64,000 nt of DNA from Phalacrocorax aristotelis (Eukaryota; Chordata; Aves; Suliformes; Phalacrocoracidae), in the NCBI RefSeq assembly GCF_949628215.1, contig NC_134279.1, positions 81,771,330-81,835,329 on the forward strand, written 5' to 3'. Every line of letters begins with the position of its first letter. Positions within the stretch are counted from its first letter, which is position 1. A program made the translations under genes and the position numbers. Shown here piece after piece: positions 1 to 13,076 of the stretch. The notes below the pieces were generated by a model that was not told where the DNA came from, did no database searches, and saw only the letters and a list, made by a program, of their open reading frames with translations.

Positions 1-3000
1 AGGGCTTTTTTCCAGCGCAGGTGAGATCTACTGAAGAGGATGTGTTCTGGGACACAGACATCTCTGAGCACGTAGCAGCTGGTGAAGGGTCAGCAAGAAG
101 ACAGACCGTTGAGAAAGTGGTAATGCTGCGCAAGCTGAGCTTTTGCAGGAGAGGAGCTGCCGGGTCACCCCAACTCACAAACCAGACAGAAACTGGAGAT
201 TAGTGTTTTTCCTCCTGCCATGAAAGACAGATGCGCAGAAGGAGTACCCTGTAGAAACCCCTGAGAAGAGCTGGTCAAAGCTTAAATAATCCTTTTGGGC
301 AGCAGTTCCCACAGGCAGAACCAGAGCAGAGGACTCCACAGGAAAGGCAACAAGATAGCTCCCTAGGAGTGGCAGGGAAGAGAGATTACAGATATTTCCT
401 CTGTTTGTTACTCAAACAATATAAAGAGACTTGGTTTCGCTCCTAGCAGCAATGCACAACTGCCCTCTGTTTATGTGCAATGTGCACCCCGCTGTCCTGG
501 GGTCCCTGGCTGTGCCGGGGGGACACCACCGAGCAGGGATGAAGATGGCTGTAGTGGTTGCATGGTGACTTACAGCCGCTGCCGATTCAGCAGAGAGGGG
601 CCCCAGAGCCCTCCGGCGATCACAGCTGCCCCTCAGACACCAGCACTCGTGGGTTAAGCATCCTACAGCAAACCTGTGTACGTCTGTCAGACCCGGAGGA
701 GCTGTAAAAAAAACCCACTCAAGGGAGGTAGGAAAACTCCTCACCTCCTACAGGGGAGAGCTCTCCAGCTGGCTTCCCAGCGTCTCCTATAACTTCCAGC
801 CAAGTAAAACACATCTGTGCTGCTTCCTCCTACCTTTTCTTCACCCAATCTGTGGTGCTAAAAGGACCCTCCGAGCCTTGCTGCCCACATCACCTGCACA
901 AGCGGGTAGAAACTGTCACAGGTTGGGGCAGATCAGAAATCCCTCAAATAACTTTTTGTCAGAAAACCTCAATTTGTCAAAAAAAAAAAAAAAATTAGCT
1001 AGGAAAGTATGGTGCTGAGCAGAAAGGTTGTCGGGCTGTGGGAGCGTTTCTGATCCATGGCAAAGGTCCACCCTCGCTCTCCCAACTCAACCCATGGCCA
1101 CGACCGATGGCTGGAGCAGTCACTCGACACCAGGGTTCAAGTCCCATCTCCAGAGCAGAGCAGACGTCCAGGTCCGCCTTAGCAAACACACACTTAAATT
1201 TTCATGTTTCAACATTGCCCGTAAGGAATGATGCTGCTTTGTACATAAATTGCTCTTTTTTTAAACCCTATGTTTAAATTGAACTGGGAATTTTTTTGGA
1301 GTATGGCTTGTCCTCGTTGAATATTTAGAAAGCTCGTGCTCCATAGCAGGAACTGCACCTCCTACAAGCCAGTGATTAAACATGGATGAAGGTTTGGACT
1401 AAGTCGCACCTGGCTTGTTTCTCTGTCCGTAAAATGGGCAGAAAAGCAGATTGTCCTACCCATCTCCTGGGGGTCTGCAGAGGAGCCACGTTGTTCTTCA
1501 CTGCAAACAGAGTTTCCCCGGTGGCTGAAGATTTATCAGGACTGCAGCTGCTCAGCAAAATGAAGTTTTGGCAAGACTTGAAATTTTATCTTCGAAATCA
1601 ATCAATTTTCCAGGAAAAGAAAAAAAAAAAAAAAGAAAAAGAAAAAAAAAATGCACCTAATGGTCTGTCTGGGAGAACAGCTGGGTGCTGCCTTCATCTA
1701 GGATTTCTCCTGCCTGCCTGCCAGTCCAGCTCCATATTTTTCTGCTTTTATTTTAGCCTGCGATCAGTTTTCCATGGTATTGAAAGCAGCTACTGCTGTA
1801 ATGAAACATCTTATCTGCTTGTCTGAGGTGTGTCTTGCTGCTGGAAGGGAATTGCTTGACATTTTGAATTAGATGGTAAAAGAAGCTGCTTCACTCAATA
1901 CTAATTAGAGCAGCAGCTGGTTTGTGGGTTTTTTTCTAACATAACACTAAGAGTAAATTAAAAGAAAAAGAGAGGCTAATCTCTCAACAAGCAAGACAGA
2001 AGCTCAACACGCAGACACATTTCAAAATAGCTGAGAAAGAGGATTTCTGAACTTTTATTTCTATTTTCCTAAGAGTTAGTAATTCTGAATCACTATTTTC
2101 CAAAGAATTGGACTTCCCAGCAAAAAGGAATTTCTGAGTTTTGCCCGGTGTTAATTGTAATGCATAGGCACTGCTATTAATTTTCATGTACTCCAGGGAT
2201 CCTACAGATTACAATGGGGATTAATGGGTCCGTGGAGATCCATGAAGAACAAGAGTTATGATTACAGTGCTGCTTGTTACACCAGCAACAATAATTAGCC
2301 CAATGAAAATAGTCCTGGGGTGTCTATATTGGATCCCTGGCTGATGCCAGCTGGAATCAGCCTATTGCCTTTAAGCACAAAGTACACACATAGCCCTTCT
2401 AACAGAGGCAAAACCCCTGGAAAAACTAAGCAGCATCCATGGATCCCCACAAACCCTGCGTGACCCAAGAAGAAAAGAGGAAGGCACTACAATAAACTGA
2501 ACTGTAGCGGATGTATGAACAATAATAGCATCCTTCTGCTCAGCTTGTTGGCCAGGAGTTCTCTGTCCCAGATCTCCTGGACACTGACGGGACGATCAGG
2601 AGAACATTACTTTGGACACACCTCAGCCCTACAACTCAGTCCCACAACGTCAGTGGCACATGTGCTGTCCTTGGTCACCAAACCAGGAGAGGAGCAAGTC
2701 TCTCGTTTCAGATCAAACAACAGCCCCACAGCTGCAGAGCGGAACCAGCCAGGCATGGCCTTTGCTCTTCTCCTTTGCCCAGATACAGCGTCAGCAAACC
2801 ACTTGCTGCTAAGAAATTACTCCATTTTGTTGCTCTGTTCCCCAAAAGGATGTGACTGAGATGATGTTTACATTGAGCGTCCCATACCACGGACTGTAGC
2901 TTTGCCTTATTGCTGTACGACAGAGACAACGCACTTTATTACCCACCTGCTCCAGATAGAAGTGTATTTCTGAGCCTGTTTTGGCTGTTTGTTGTGGTGC

Positions 3001-5298
3001 ATCACCCATGCAAATGTCTTCTCCCTTCCTACACCTATCCAACAGATGGCATCCAAGGCCCCTTTTCTTTTGGGACCACCGGGCCACGAAGGAAACTGTA
3101 AATCAGCATCAGAGTCCAAGCACAGCCAGTGCCTGCCACATTGATGGCCAAGCTCCTGAGGAAGGTGAACCTCTCCTCATAACTCTTGGAAAAGGGCTGG
3201 CTACTTGTGTCAGAGCTTTATTCTGCCTGGAGGTTGTGCCAGGGACTAGAAGGTGTCCATTTTTCTTGCAAAGTCACCTCTGAGCCCAATCAAGGCCTAA
3301 AATCCAAGCTTGCTGGTTTTCAAGTGCAATTTTGCATTAAAATATTGTTTATTTTCTCCCTCCCTGTCCATCTGTAAGGACAGCTTATTTGTTCTTCCCA
3401 CACACTCCATCCTTGCAAAGCAGGGATGAATAAAAATAAACAGCAGCAGCATATTTCTGGGAGTGCATCTCTTGTAACAGCCCGCTCTGTCTGCTCTGAC
3501 TCAGACATGACCCAAGGCGGATGAAAAGGAGACGAGAGCCGGTGCAAAACCAGAAGGCACGACATGGTGAACATTGCTAGTACAAGCTGGGAGATGTACT
3601 CATCATTACACACCTGGTGGCATCGCGTGGCCTCTTCCCCTGACAGATTTGCTGCTGGTGGTGTGAGCGGGGTTTTTTGCAGAGTGTCACAGCCCAACAA
3701 AATGTCTGGAAACCTTCTGCGGGGTCCACATGGACCCCATGGACTCTCTGACTTTGTCTCGGAGGTTTAGTCCATATTTTTCCCCACCTTTTACCCAAGA
3801 CTCACATTTGAAAATTTTCCCAGCACTGAGAGGCTTCCTAATACCCAGAACATCTTATGTCTTTTGGGATTCTCTGCAAGCAGGAAGGCTTTCATGGTGT
3901 CCCAGTTCCTGACTGGGACCTGCAACCAGAGGTGAAGGACAGTCATTCTCCCTGGCAGACCTTAGCATGCCCCTGTGCATCAGCTGAGGACTTTTTACAT
4001 CACCTATGCATCAGCAGGTGACTTTTTACATCACCAGGCCAATGACCACGGGCAAAAACGACCTTGCTGCTCTGTGTATTACCAGGCTGCTGGGAAACCC
4101 CACGGGTCATCGTGCGCTCTGTATGATAAGACATGTGATAGAGTAGCAAAGCATGGCAATGCACCAGGGAGCTTGTATGCTCTAATCCTTGGCTGTGCTT
4201 CCCCATTACTCCAGCCTCTTCTAAACAAAAAGGTCACTTACATTGTTCCTTCACTTTGTCTGCAGCAGCCTGACAGCGTCAGAACGATGATGCCGGGCCA
4301 GCTCAGTGATGTCAATTAAATACTTGTCCAAGCTTCAAAGATTTTAGTGTCAGATTGGTGCCAGGAGGTGGGCTTCGGGAGGGGACGGCTCTTTGCGGCG
4401 TTATTAGGAGTTCATCAAACACATTGTCGTCGTGAGATGCCAGCGCCGTGAGTTCAGAAAGCAGAATGTGCCCAGGCTCTGCGGGATATTTTGTGCTTTT
4501 GATCAAAAAAAAAAAAAAAAAAGAAGAAAAAGAGTTGACTCATTTCTGGTTCAAGAAGTCACCTGAAAGAAATAACAAAACAAAACAAAAGGAAAGGAAA
4601 GGAAAGAAAACTATGACAGAAGGGAACTGTCAAAAGCCCTGTGTTCTTCCTCAGTCTGCGAAAAATAACTATTCATTAAGAGAAAGCACTTGAAAAAGGT
4701 CATCAAAGACAGTGATGCATAAGATGAAGCAACTCGGTGACAGACGTGTCTGATGCATTATTTCCAGTATTGTTCCTTAAAACATACCTTTGCACCACAG
4801 CAGCTCCAGCTCCCCGCTGCAGATGGGTGAGCTCTGCCAAGCAGGAGATCTCTCCCACTAAGGCTTTTCACAACACTGTAAGTCTCTTGCCTTGGCTGCA
4901 GCGGTGGGAAAAGGTCCCACCGAAGAGCAGGGCCCCGTGTGCCGGGCGGTCAAAGGCACAGGCAGAGCAGGAGCTCACAAGCCCGAGTCCCTGCAAGCGT
5001 GCAGCGAGAGCGGCTGAAAAGCACGGGCATTTTCACCGGTGCTCCTTGTTTAATTAGGAGACACCAAGTCTCTGTGGTTTGTCTTTCAGCTCCAGATGAG
5101 GAGGCAGGAATCCTAGTTTTCAATGTATTTTTTCCCACCTCCTAATCTCTTACTTTCATGAATACTGTAAAATAACATTTAAAATACAGCGTTAGAGAGA
5201 CCTTTAAATCAGAAAACATGCTGAAGCATCACCTGTTTATCTCCTTTTTGTTTGTTTTTCAAATCTCATGCTTTCAAAGGCCACCCCAGAACACAAAC
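1..5298. other. Intergenic or upstream region, no gene recognised
   Basis: Open frames here are short and start and stop without splice-site support on either strand. Visible structure is limited to an A tract near 980-995, an A/G-rich tract near 1617-1652, another A tract near 4505-4522 followed by A/G-rich pentamer-like DNA to about 4610, and a two-copy direct repeat listed separately. Undetected 5' exons of the KY-family gene could lie here, but none stands out. Confidence 0.5.
3976..4035. repeat. Two-copy direct repeat, about 30 bp
   Basis: Two adjacent copies share the core gactttttacatcacc, and each is preceded by a gcatcagc-type segment. The copies differ at a few positions in the first half. 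It is a local tandem duplication with no evident function. Confidence 0.75.
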
Positions 5299-5670
5299 CA
5301 CAGAATCAAAGAGTGCCCTGAGCTGGGAGGGACCCACAAGGCCCATCGAGCCCAGCTCCCGTCCCTGCACAGGACACCCCAAATTCACACCATGGCTCTG
5401 AGGCCTTGGCCAAGTGCTGCTGGAACATCGCCAGGCTGGTGCTGTGATGCCTCCCTGGGGAGCCTGTGCCAGGGCTCCACCACCCTCTGGGGGAAGGACC
5501 TTCTCCTATTGCCCAGCCTAACCCTCCCCTGGCACATCTCCCTGCCCTTCCCTCGGGTCCTGGCGTTGGTCACCAGAGAGCAGAGACCAGCACCTGCCCC
5601 TCCTCCTGCCCTTGGGAGGGAGCTGCAGAGCGCCATGAGGGCTGCCCTCGGCCTCCTCTGCTCCAGGCAA
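5299..5670 (-). mobile_element. CR1-type LINE fragment (3' end)
   Basis: Read on the + strand, the block begins with cacagaatc followed by gagctgggagggaccca and catcgagcccagctcc. It continues through clear relatives of the CR1 3' end (ctccaccaccctctggggga, then cttctcc). That is the reverse complement of a CR1 3' end, so the element's sense strand is minus. It is 5'-truncated near 5670, as most CR1 copies are. The copy at 41081-41536 belongs to the same subfamily and matches it almost base for base with scattered substitutions. Confidence 0.85.
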
Positions 5671-8600
5671 ATTGTTCCTCACTGGGATGGCTGTAGACTT
5701 AGACACAAGCAGTATCACTTAGACACTAACCCCAACCCAGGAGGTCTTGTACAAACAGAACAACAAGGTGGCCCCAACCAAAGGGTGCACATTTTGGCCA
5801 ATGGCTTTTGAATCAAGCAGATGGATGGGTAACCAGCAGCTGTCCCTTGTAGACTGGAAAATTACAGACTCCAAACAAATCAGGGTTTTTTAGCAGCAAG
5901 AACAGCACAGTGTTAGTTTCTGAGCGGCTGGGGTCAGCTCAGCCCCTCCTGGTTGCTTTGATTTGAGTTAGGGGTCCCTCCTGAAAGACATATGACTGTT
6001 CTAACAGAGCTCATTGCTGGTTTCAAAACCAGCTGTGGATTCCCCTGCCTTCTCTGGGCTTAGGATCTGCCAGGCTAGGAAGGCTGCTGGCTTGAAAAGC
6101 CAACCCAGACCTACGTTAGGTGAAGGTGCTTGTCTGGAGGATTTTAAAATATTGCCTTTGCTTTATTTCCATGTATTCGTCCCCTCTTTCCAGGGAAATA
6201 ATCTGGAAAAGCGGCTCGCTGCCAATATCGGAAGAGTGAGCAATTCTCTCTCGTCTCTTAAATTCTGGATTCCTGCTGAGTGCTTTATAAAAAAAAACCA
6301 AAAAATAACCCAAAAACCAGCTCCCGGCTCTCGAGCCAAGAGGCTCCCTGAGTCTGGAAGGCTTCACAAGTAAAATAAAAGATTACAATGAAAATTACTT
6401 TCTCAACCACGCTCTGTATGAGAAGGCTGCAGAACTGCTGCCACTATCCGTACGCCTTGGTCGGGAGCCCACAGCCGGTCCCTCTCGGAGGCACCACGCT
6501 GGATTCCAGTCCTGCAAATCCCAAGCTGCTCACGGCTCTGCGGCGATGAAGCAAACAGCATCAGACCAGTCCCGGTTTAAAGATAGGTACTTGTCTGTCT
6601 GAAATTTCTCCTTGCTCTGGAATATTAGCAATGCCATGGCCCAGGGGTGGGTATGGCCTGGGGGCTGCATCCCACCCAACGGGGCAGTTTTATCTGCTCT
6701 CCACCATGCCATGCAACCAAGGTGGGGACAGCACAACTATATCTATCTTGGCCTGATCTGCAAACACCCACCTGCAGCTACAACTGAATATAGAAATTGG
6801 CCTTTTCTGCCATACATGGATAATTAGGATCAAATCTGTAGCTGCCTTAGTTGGTGTGGGCAGTTTTTCTTACCTCGCTGGAGCCTGCACCCCTCCCACC
6901 CGGCATTTCAAAGCAGTGCCCTCCGCTGCCCACCCACACAACCCACCAGCTCATCAAGGCCTTTGTCTCCGCACAGGGTTACTGACACAGCCTCTCGACT
7001 GGGCTCATCTGATGCAAATTTGCCTTCATTGCACATGCAAAATACCTCACTGCAAGAGTATTTTTAGCTCCTTGCCTTGGTCAGGTCAATTGTTTCTGTA
7101 TCCTGATTCTCTTTCTACCATTTCCCACTGTAGGAGGGAATAAGTGATTTGCCTTTGTTATCTAAGGCCTCTGTGCCCCCGCCTGTCTCATCTCGGATCC
7201 CAACCCCATCTCCAGGCTCACCTGGTCCATCCTCTACTAGCTGCTGACTCTCCAGGCAAGCAATCATGTGCTATTTTCCCTGTGTGTCTCACACTGAGAA
7301 AAGCCCCCAAATACAATGACAGCAACGCCTCATCCCTCGGCTTCAAACCCTCCCACCAAGCTCACTGTTTCCCGCAACACCTGCAAACACCCTTTGCCTC
7401 TGTTAGATGGTCAGTAGAGCTGCCCAGCCATGGTGGCTCATATTGGCTCAACACTTCTTGGTGAATCCCTTTGTCTGGTGCGGGTTTTTTCCTTCTATTT
7501 AAATTGCAAAAGCTTTAGTTCACCGTTTGGACATCATCTAGCAAAGGAGTCCCACAGCAAGGACACTGACAACTTGGTGTGCATCAGAGACTAAAGTTCA
7601 ACCTCACCTTAGTTGTCTCATTGGTGAGCATAGATGAGCTGAATCCATTTCTGTAGCCAGCAGAAGGATGTGGCTAGCACCCAGGTGAGATGTCACTGAT
7701 TTCCCAGACTAAAGAACCAGGGTCCCATTGACAGAGAGCTCCACCGTGGCCAGACAGCTGTCCATTGGTCTGCCTAGAGGCTTGAACTCACACCTTGGCT
7801 CCAAAGCTACATTAGCCAGGGGGCTGTAATGCCTTTTGCAGTGTTTCGGTAGGTCTCTGGATTGGGTAGAGACCAGCGCAGGATCACTAATTGCAAAGCA
7901 GATCCATTAATGGCCACACGTAACTGGAAACACCTTTGGGCTATAGGATTTCGTGCTCTCTGCCCAAAGACCCAGGACTTTCCTTTCCCAGCCTCCTTTT
8001 GCTAAAACCCACTGGCTATGAAAACTTCATTTTGACACAAATTTCTACAAATTAGGAAGGTCTCATTGCTGGGACCCAAATGACAGGTTGTGCTCTCCCG
8101 CAGCTGGGTGTGGTGTTTGCTGCATCCAGAACAGAGCCAGCCCCGCACCGAGAGGGGAGGCAGGGAGAACCTGCGGCATCGGGGGCTGTGGTTTCCAAAC
8201 TCGGGGTAAAGGGAGTGAGCCTGGAGGGCTAAGATCTGGGGGGAGTTTAAACGACATGTTTCTCCTCTTTTCCAAAGTAATCATCTTCTCTTTTTTTCCC
8301 CCTCACCACTTTCAGCCAAAAACTGGGAAAAATTCTTCTAAAAATACATTTCCATTCAGTTGGCAAAGATTTTTCCTCCCTTATTATTTTCTGTCTGTTT
8401 GGTGAAGAAAATTTTCAATATTTGGAGACAGAGTTAAGATGAGTGAACAGAAACAAGGGATATGATGCCACTTAGTGGAACATGGTTAGATAATAATAGA
8501 GAACAATATTCCAACAACCATGTTTCAAATTTTTGGTCGCCTCTCTGAGATGATATTCTCAATCCTCATGTGCACTGGGGCGTTAAAAGGGTACCAAGCT

Positions 8601-11600
8601 AAAGACAAGGGCTGCAAAGCAGCCAGTGCTCTGCAAAGCCAGAATAAACAGTCCCCTCCAATCCTGCAGGTGCAACCCGATGGCACAGGGAATTTTGCAG
8701 AAGAGTGGGAAAATCAGGGGTGCAATGAGTTCAGGGCAGATGCAAATGATTGTGAAGGTGTTGTGAATTGCTCCATGAGCATCTCGCAAGACAATAAGAC
8801 CTTTCCAAGCAGTGCTAACGCGCAGAGGCGGAGAGAGTACGAACCCACCAGCTCGCTGGATAACTCTGCCCTTGGCTTTCCCCAGCCCCCTGCCAGCACA
8901 AAGCCAGGATGGAGAAATTCAAAGCACTATAAGAATGCAGTGAAAGGTGCCCAGGAAAAAAAAAAAACCAAGGCAGAAGCAACCCTTCAGAAACACCCAA
9001 ACGGATAGGCTGCACTACCTCCCGCAGGCAGCTGCCCTCCCCGTGCAGGGGGGACGGACACGAGCCAGCCGGGCAGAGCCAGCCCCTGCTGCCCTGCCAA
9101 AGCCTGGCTGCTGATAAGGGGAAGCCTCTTATCTCTCCCCTCTCCCTCCTGTAAATACACCCTAGCCCCCACTCTCTGCAGAAGTGCTAGGCCAGAGCCT
9201 TTGGTGGGCAGCAGCAATGTTAGCTTGTTCGACGGCACTTCATGGTATTTTTAGCTCTCCTGACATTAGCGAGGTGCTAAAAAAAAAGGCAGTCCTGCTT
9301 TGACACATGTATAAAAGGGATGGGGGCCCCCGGGAGTTGCCTGCCTTTTGCAAATGGTGGGGAGCCACGGCTGTGTCGCGAGCAGGGTGAGTAGGAACAA
9401 CCCCCTTTTTCAAAGGCTTTGCTGGCTCTGCTGTTAACCGCTGTGCACGCACTGCTCTGGGTCTCTCCAGGGACACCCACCACTGCACAGATCCACTGGA
9501 GATCATTTCCCTGAGCTTTGTCACCCTTCTGCATTTATTCCCTCAGCTCCATCCATTTCCTTGTCCGTACTATAGCAGGACAAAGTGCCACGTCCCCATG
9601 TGGGGTGGCTGGGGTCCAGCACGGCTCTGCTTTGGTGGCTTCTTTACACCCCCCTCATCTCCTGATGACCTCCACCTTCTGCACCCCAAACCCTCCGCAC
9701 CCCAACAGCTCTTTTGCAAACTCAGTGGTCCCCATGGCTTTCCCTTCCCCTCTCTGTCCCCTGCTGGGCTTGTTACCATGGGAGGGATGCTGCAGAGATG
9801 TCAGACAGGCTCCCTCTGCTCATCTTGTGGAGGTTTTCCATTTGACCCATTACACCTCTAAGCTGCTGCTGTTACAGCTCGTAGAGGCAAAGCAATTCCC
9901 ATACTCCCAACATTGAAACTGCAGAGAGTTGCTGGTTATACTATTGCCCAGGGTCCTTTAAAATTGCATTTACCTGCTTGGAACATGGTCAGGGCAGACC
10001 GAAATGCCCACCTGGGAATGCGAGTCAAGAGCCTGTTGATAACACAGCCACCCCTGGGAAGGTGCGGGGTGCTTCTCCCGTTCCAACCCCAGCAGCAGCC
10101 AGCCCTCTCCCACCTCCCTCCTGAGCCCTCTGCAACACTCCCTCTGGGCTGAAACGTCCCCTCCGGAGCTGGGGTTTCATAGATTAACACGTTATCATCT
10201 CGGGGGTGCTACGGGACACGGGGAAAGGGCTGGCCGCCCTGCAGGTGCAAGTGGAGGTTGCACAGCACTCTCAGAGATCAGTGCTCTCAAAGACCCTTCC
10301 TCCCCAGCCACGGACGAAATCTGGGAGGGAAAGTAAGAAAGAGGCAGCCCCTTGTTATCCTCTTCTCCAAGTGATTTACGGACTTCTGAGCTGTGGGCTG
10401 TGTATGAAGTGCTGTGTTTAAGGCATGGGGAGAGGAAACTGTTTAGGCTAATGTCAAAGTTGTGCTTTTGCTTAAATTTCTTTTGAAGCCATAAATACAG
10501 AGGTGACATGGAATTGAAATAAAACATTTGATTTGAACCCAAGAAAAAGCACTCAGATTCAGAAATGGAACTGGACAAGTGAGGATTTTCACATTTTCAG
10601 TCATCTGGAGCGAACCCTGTTGTTCCAAGTATTTCTGAGACTGTGGTTAAGCACCAAAGGTGCATCTTCCACACCAGTCCCAAGCTACTCCCATCCCAAA
10701 TGCCATGTGAGAATGCAGCAGAGCCTTGTGCTGTGGAAAAATTGGGCTGAGACACCCCCCCCAGGCCCTCTGACACAGGCTACTCTTTGCAGGAGCAAGT
10801 CCTGCCCAGGCAAGAGGAGAAGGGCTGGGGTTCCCGGCATCTACTGGGATTTATTTTTTTGTTGCCATGCCCCGGTTCATGTCAGGTAACAACTGTGAAG
10901 GATTCAGAAGTGGCCTCTTGTTGCTCACTTGGAGAGTGGCAGGCAAAATCCCTCTCTGCCTGTGACAGCGGGTGTCTGTGCCTGGGGAGAGGAGAGCAGC
11001 CCAGCAGCGACAGCAGCTCACACGCACAAGGGCAACTTGAACGTGTCAACAGCTGGGCACAAACAATTTGTCTCTTTGGGCTCAGATGTGGTCCGGGAGT
11101 AAATAAAGAACGTACGGCCTTGGTGAGCTGTGTAAAAGCCCCATGGCAGCGGGGCAGTCTGGGCTCCAGTATGGCTGCCCTGCAACGGAAAACATCCCGT
11201 GCACTCAGGACCTATCTAAGGGACATCCTCCTGTTGGGGCATCCTCTGGTTATTTGTGTGTGTACGCACGTGTTAATAAGAAAAAAGATTTGCAAGACTG
11301 GAGTGGTCGCCACTCTTATCCCTTGTGGACAAAGCTGACCTACCTGCTACAAGCCTCCATCCCAAGCAGGGAGGGGAAAAAACAGGGAGCAGAGAGAGGG
11401 ATGAGTGACATCCCGCTTTCCTGGAAGAGCGCGGCCGGTGCCCCAGTGCAGCTGTTGAAAACCCCGTCTGCCTCCGCATGGGAGAGGCTGGGTGAATATG
11501 GAGAGTGACATTTCTGGGCTACGCTAAGTGGCTCACAGCAGGCTCTGCTATTTGCATTGCACAAATAGTCATTTTATGATTAAAAACAACAACAGCAAAT

Positions 11601-12399
11601 AGAAGCTAAACCAAGATAAAACTAGCAAGCGCTGTGCAGATGTTGAGGGCGTGCAAGAGCTGGCTATACCCACAGCTTTAACCCAAAACCCTCATCGATC
11701 CTGGATTGCGCCTTTCCTTCCACTTTTTCAAGTATTTTCTCCTGCAAACTTCTCACTCAACACACGTATGTTTCAAGTGGAAAGCTATAATACAAAGAAT
11801 GACATTCTTCTGCAGAACCTGAACGGCAGAAATGAATCTGAGCAAAACAAAAACATTCTGGGTGGGAGGTGAGGATGTCCTAAAGGAAAGATTTTTCTGG
11901 CAGATGTAGCTCTCTGGACCACCAAAACACTAATGATATTAATTCTTTGTTCTCTTTGAATACTGGCTTTGGGTCAAGGACAATGCTAATTGATTAGTCC
12001 CAGTTTCATGTAGGGAAACTGAGGCACCCACCCATTCCCTGCACCCATCTGCAGACCCTTCCAACGCAGGTAGATGTCTCCCTGCCATTTCTCTGTGAAA
12101 GAAGTAACCCTGATTTTTCCATTCCCTTCCAGTGCAGAGATGTAACTGTTGATATCCTACCACTGGATCTTCAACTATCCAAAAAAGAAAATGTATTTGC
12201 ACTTGGAAACAGGTCAAGGGCTTCTCTGTGGCATTGCCATCCCACCTTACTTCTGGAATTAGGAAAAAAACCCAGTACTTTTGGCTAAACCCAGCTGACC
12301 AAATCCTGATTTGCTGTAATTAACCTTACAGGCAGGCAGGCTCTGAAGTAATCGGTATGTTCTTCTTTCGAAAAAAGTAATCTGTCTTTCCATCCACAG
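5671..12399. other. Upstream flank of the KY-family gene, no exon recognised
   Basis: The region is of mixed composition. The longest open frame (8520-9008, + strand, 162 codons) has no recognisable domain and no splice or promoter support. Since the reading frame of the first identified KY-family exon runs back to a splice acceptor at 12399, at least one further 5' exon is expected either here or farther left. I could not identify it. Confidence 0.45.
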
Positions 12400-13076
12400 A
12401 CCTCCGTGGTTTCTTCAGGCCCTTACCCACTAGGCAGATGAAGACCAGCTATGACAGAGACAAGTCATCCAAATCCCAGAGTATCAAAACAAATGCGCCG
12501 ACTCCCTCCCATCGCTCCAGGAATGGCAACCACCATGAAAAACAAACCACCCAAAGCACATCGAGACGGGCTTTTCCCAGGAACCACGGAGAAAATGCGA
12601 TGCCATCCCAGGCAGAAAACATCTTGCCTGGCTGGAAGGAAGCTCAGCTGTCAGATGTCTGTAATGGCAACTTTGCCCTGGGACACGTTTCTGAAGAGAT
12701 CAGCTGCAAGACCTCAGAGGAACATCCCCACCAAGTCTCCAACAAGAACAGGAACAAGGAGGGAGCGCTAAAGAAAGTCTCAGCTCCACAAAAAGTACAA
12801 GATGAGCCTGAGGCTTCCCCCTCCAAGGCGGTTTTCACGTTTTGGGCAAACAAAGTTAACAACAGCAGCGCAAGGGCTACCTTCCAAAAACTACCGCAGA
12901 AGCCGTCCGTGACTGTGGGAAGCTGCCCCCCAGCCCTCTTTCCAGAGGAAGGGCTTAGCAGCTTGGAAGAAGAGAAGCAGGCTAAAAACCCCCAGAGAAA
13001 GACCAGGAGAGATCTCTTCTCTGATTCAAAGGTCTTCAGCCACATAGACACCCACGTCCTACACGTGAGCCAGCAG
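12400..13076 (+). other. KY-like exon: N-terminal tail
   Basis: A strong pyrimidine-rich acceptor (tctttccatccacag) ends at 12399, and the donor cagcag/gtaagt is at 13076/13077. The frame is open from about 12381, so ATG 12438 may be internal to the exon rather than the true start. The segment encodes a hydrophilic, probably disordered region rich in Ser, Lys, Asn and Gln. Its last residues (FSHIDTHVLHVSQQ) lead straight into the transglutaminase-like core. It ends in phase 0. Confidence 0.8.

Noticed and set aside
8520..9008. 162-codon open frame on the + strand
   Set aside because: No recognisable domain, no splice or promoter context, and composition like its surroundings. It is probably a chance frame.
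9310..9316. tataaaa box followed by a G-rich stretch
   Set aside because: No gene or exon follows that I can support, and isolated TATA-like strings are common.
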